Shown here: piece after piece, positions 60,670 through 64,000 of the stretch
Position numbering within the stretch: the stretch's first letter is position 1
How the letters are laid out: the number at the start of each line of letters is the position of its first letter
Program-made: the position numbers and the translations under genes
Notes under the pieces: generated by a model
What the model was told of the DNA's origin: nothing
The model's input: only the letters and a program-made list of their open reading frames with translations
Databases searched by the model: none
From: Denitratimonas tolerans
GTDB taxonomy: Bacteria; Pseudomonadota; Gammaproteobacteria; Xanthomonadales; Xanthomonadaceae
NCBI RefSeq assembly: GCF_037203605.1
Contig: NZ_JBBDHC010000017.1
Location: 15,229-79,228, forward strand
Reading direction: 5' to 3'
DNA length: 64,000 nucleotides

Positions 60670-61491
60670 TTACTTGCGACGACGCACGATGAAGTGCTCG
60701 GTGCGCTTGTTGTTACGAGTCTTGTAGCCCTTGGTCGGCGTACCCCACGGCGAAACCGGGTGACGGCCGCCGGAAGTACGGCCCTCACCACCGCCGTGCG
60801 GATGGTCGACCGGGTTCATCACCACGCCGCGAACGGTCGGGCGGATGCCCAGCCAGCGCTTGGCACCGGCCTTGCCGATCTTGCGCAGGCTGTGCTCGCT
60901 GTTGCCGACCTCGCCGATGGTGGCGCGACAGTCGGCGGGAACCTTGCGCATTTCGCCCGAACGCAGACGCAGCGTGGCGTAGCCCTGTTCACGCGCGACC
61001 AGCTGTGCGGAGGCACCGGCCGAACGCGCCAGCTGGGCCTTCTTGCCCGGGCGCATCTCGATGCAGTGCACGGTCGCACCGACCGGGATGTTGCGCAGCG
61101 GCAGGGTGTTGCCGGTCTTGATCGGCGCGTCCTTGCCGGCCATGAGCTGGTCGCCCACCGCGATGCCCTTGGGCGCGATGATGTAGCGGCGCTCGCCGTC
61201 GGCGTAGCACAGCAGGGCGATGTGCGCGGTGCGGTTGGGATCGTATTCGATCCGCTCCACCCGCGCCGGGATGCCTTCCTTGTCACGCTTGAAGTCGACG
61301 ATGCGATAGTGCTGCTTGTGCCCGCCGCCACGGTGACGCGTGGTGATGCGGCCGGCGTTGTTGCGGCCGCCCGTGCGCGACTGCTTTTCCAGCAGCGGCG
61401 CGTGCGGTGCACCCTTGTGCAGTTCGGGAGTGGAGACGCTTACCTTGCCGCGACGGCCAGGAGAGGTCGGCTTGTGTTTGATCAATGCCAT
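60670..61491 (-). CDS. rplB: 50S ribosomal protein L2
   Basis: A 273-residue L2 needed for peptidyl transfer and subunit joining. It has RNNAGRITTRHRGGGHKQHY and the key loop VMNPVDHPHGGGEGRTSGGR carrying the conserved His. The C-terminus is basic (RNNKRTEHFIVRRRK). Eleven bases separate it from rplW. Confidence 0.98.
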   Translation of the reverse strand: MALIKHKPTSPGRRGKVSVSTPELHKGAPHAPLLEKQSRTGGRNNAGRITTRHRGGGHKQHYRIVDFKRDKEGIPARVERIEYDPNRTAHIALLCYADGERRYIIAPKGIAVGDQLMAGKDAPIKTGNTLPLRNIPVGATVHCIEMRPGKKAQLARSAGASAQLVAREQGYATLRLRSGEMRKVPADCRATIGEVGNSEHSLRKIGKAGAKRWLGIRPTVRGVVMNPVDHPHGGGEGRTSGGRHPVSPWGTPTKGYKTRNNKRTEHFIVRRRK

Positions 61492-61502
61492 GGCTTGCTA
61501 CC

Positions 61503-61799
61503 TCAGGGCTTGGCCATCACGTCAATCGACTGGCCCTGGGCCAGCTTGACGTACGCCTTGCGCCAGTCGCCACGGCGACCTGCGCGGAATCGGAAGGTCT
61601 TGCGCTTGCCCTTCACGGTCAGAAGGTTGACATCCTCAACCTTGACTTCGAACAGCGTTTCGACCGCTGCCTTCACGTCGGCCTTGGTCGCCTCCCGCGA
61701 AACCTCGAACACGTACTGGTTCGACTGTTCCTGCAGGCGCGCGGCCTTCTCGGAAACGTGCGGCATACGCAGCACGCCCAGAATCTTTTCGCTGCTCAT
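61503..61799 (-). CDS. rplW: 50S ribosomal protein L23
   Basis: A 98-residue L23, the docking point for trigger factor and SRP at the tunnel exit. It begins MSSEKILGVLRMPHVSEKAA and has YVFEVSREATKADVKAAVET and the loop GKRKTFRFRAGRRGDWRKAY. The ATG at 61799 overlaps the rplD stop (ATGA). Confidence 0.97.
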   Translation of the reverse strand: MSSEKILGVLRMPHVSEKAARLQEQSNQYVFEVSREATKADVKAAVETLFEVKVEDVNLLTVKGKRKTFRFRAGRRGDWRKAYVKLAQGQSIDVMAKP

Positions 61800-62398
61800 G
61801 CCAGCCACTCCTCGATCTTCTTGAGCGCATCGACCGTGATGACGACCGACCTGGCACCGACCAGGACCACCGGATCGAGCCCCTGCACGTCGCGCACTTC
61901 CACATAGGGAAGATTGCGTGCCGCCAGGTACAGCGCCTCGTTCGCGTCCTCGGTGACGATCAGCGGACGGTTGACGTCCAGCTCGCCGAGCTTGGCGACC
62001 AGGGCGCGGGTCTTGGGTTCATCGACCGTGATCGACTGCACCACCTTGACCCGATCCTGGCGCAGCAGCTCGGAAAGGATCGAGCTCATCGCACCGCGGT
62101 ACATCTTGCGGTTGACCTTCTGCGCGAAGCTGCGCGGCTCGGCCGCGAAGGCGCGTCCACCGCCGACGAAGATCGGCGCGCGATAGTCACCGTGGCGAGC
62201 ACCGCCGCCCTTCTGCTTCTTGAACTTCTTGGTGGTACCGGAAAGCTCAGAGCGCGAGAGCTGCGCCTTGGTTCCGGCCCGACCGGCGTTGCGATACGCC
62301 ACGACGACCTGGTGCACGAGATCCTCGCGGAATTCGCGCCCGAAGATCGCCTCGGATACCGCCAGCTTTTCGCCGCTACCGACGACTGCGAGTTCCAT
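61796..62398 (-). CDS. rplD: 50S ribosomal protein L4
   Basis: A 200-residue L4. The tunnel loop reads GTTKKFKKQKGGGARHGDYR and the globular part includes KMYRGAMSSILSELLRQDRV. In Escherichia coli L4 autoregulates the S10 operon through a leader before rpsJ. Only 72 bp separate tuf and rpsJ here, so that leader is probably absent. Eleven bases separate it from rplC. Confidence 0.97.
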   Translation of the reverse strand: MELAVVGSGEKLAVSEAIFGREFREDLVHQVVVAYRNAGRAGTKAQLSRSELSGTTKKFKKQKGGGARHGDYRAPIFVGGGRAFAAEPRSFAQKVNRKMYRGAMSSILSELLRQDRVKVVQSITVDEPKTRALVAKLGELDVNRPLIVTEDANEALYLAARNLPYVEVRDVQGLDPVVLVGARSVVITVDALKKIEEWLA

Positions 62399-62409
62399 GT
62401 TCTCTCTCC

Positions 62410-63042
62410 TTAACCTTTCGCCGCCGGGCGCACGATCACGTTGCCGCCAGGGGCACCGGGGATCGCGCCGCGAATCGCAATCAGGCCACGCTCCGCATCC
62501 ACCCTCATCACCTGGAGGTTCTGGGTGGTCTGCGTTTCCGCGCCCATGTGACCGGCCATCTTCTTGCCGGGATAGACGCGACCCGGGGTCTGGCGCTGGC
62601 CCAGCGAGCCGGGCGAGCGGTGCGACAGCGAGTTGCCGTGCGTCGCGTCGCCCATCGAGAAGTTCCAGCGCTTGATCGTGCCCTGGAAGCCCTTGCCCTT
62701 GGTGGTGCCCTGCACGTCCACGATCTGCCCGACGGCGAAGATGTCGGCGCGGATCTCGCCACCCACTTCATAACCGTCCAGCGCCGCGACGCGGAACTCC
62801 CACAGCCCGCGACCCGCCTCGACCTTCGCCTTGGCGTAGTGCCCGGCGAGCGGCTTGGTGACGAGTGCGGCGCGTTTTTCGCCAGCGGTGACCTGCACGG
62901 CCTGGTAGCCGTCAGCGTCCTGCGTCTTGATCTGGACGATGCGGTTGGGCGTCGCCTCGATCAGGGTGACCGGAACGGACTCGCCGTTCTCGGTGAAGAT
63001 TCGACTCATGCCGCACTTGCGGCCAACAATCCCGATGCTCAT
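62410..63042 (-). CDS. rplC: 50S ribosomal protein L3
   Basis: A 210-residue L3 that helps assemble the peptidyl transferase centre. GIVGRKCGMSRIFTENGESV, the loop FSMGDATHGNSLSHRSPGSL with the methylatable Gln region GQRQTPGRVYPGKKMAGHMG, and the C-terminal RGAIPGAPGGNVIVRPA are diagnostic. Ten bases separate it from rpsJ. Confidence 0.98.
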   Translation of the reverse strand: MSIGIVGRKCGMSRIFTENGESVPVTLIEATPNRIVQIKTQDADGYQAVQVTAGEKRAALVTKPLAGHYAKAKVEAGRGLWEFRVAALDGYEVGGEIRADIFAVGQIVDVQGTTKGKGFQGTIKRWNFSMGDATHGNSLSHRSPGSLGQRQTPGRVYPGKKMAGHMGAETQTTQNLQVMRVDAERGLIAIRGAIPGAPGGNVIVRPAAKG

Positions 63043-63052
63043 GGTGCCTGCC

Positions 63053-63364
<312 letters not shown>

Positions 63365-63436
63365 GGCCTTTCCTTGAATACCTTAAAAGAACGTCGGGGA
63401 CGGGAGCGTGTGTCCCGCCCCCCGTTGCCTGTCTGA

Positions 63437-64000
<564 letters not shown>

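Overview
This window is chromosomal DNA of a high-GC gammaproteobacterium. The gene content points to the Lysobacteraceae (Xanthomonadaceae). An acetylornithine-type transcarbamylase is followed by argG, an ArgE-type deacetylase, a fused acetylglutamate kinase/synthase, argC, argH and proB, which is the acetylcitrulline arginine pathway described in Xanthomonas. Abundant GTAG-headed palindromic repeats fit the same group. No rRNA or tRNA gene was seen.

Region 1 (1-4.4 kb) is accessory. It opens with the N-terminus of a REP-associated tyrosine transposase. Three toxin-antitoxin pairs follow (MNT/HEPN and two different VapBC pairs), lying between tandem arrays of inverted REP pairs (BIMEs) with a 114-bp period. 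Region 2 (4.5-10.7 kb) has pilC and pilD, a translationally coupled DUF2249 / membrane protein / redoxin cassette followed by a small DUF6522-like gene, and a secreted M28 aminopeptidase. Region 3 (10.8-19.6 kb, minus strand) is argF'-argG-argE-argBA-argC-argH-proB. Ahead of argF' lies what looks like a classical attenuator: a leader peptide ending in Arg and Pro codons, competing hairpins and an intrinsic terminator. Region 4 (19.6-35.6 kb) holds cysS, sufE, relA, a large secreted repeat protein, hrpA with in-frame palindromic repeats, dps, gdhA and recQ. Region 5 (35.6-49.4 kb) holds yhdP-rng-maf, a truncated haemoglobin behind an FNR/DNR-like box, an M13 peptidase lipoprotein, a substrate-binding protein paired with a GGDEF-EAL enzyme, trmJ and suhB. 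Region 6 (49.5-64 kb, minus strand) is the str-S10-spc-alpha ribosomal supercluster from the 3' part of tuf through rplQ, without rpmJ between secY and rpsM.

The most unusual features are the putative Arg/Pro attenuator of the arg-pro cluster, the alternation of BIME arrays with toxin-antitoxin modules beside a RAYT gene, mobile palindromes incorporated in frame into hrpA, and a four-copy heptanucleotide repeat inside the argG reading frame. Gene identities come from recognisable motifs and context. Regulatory calls are pattern-based and have not been tested.
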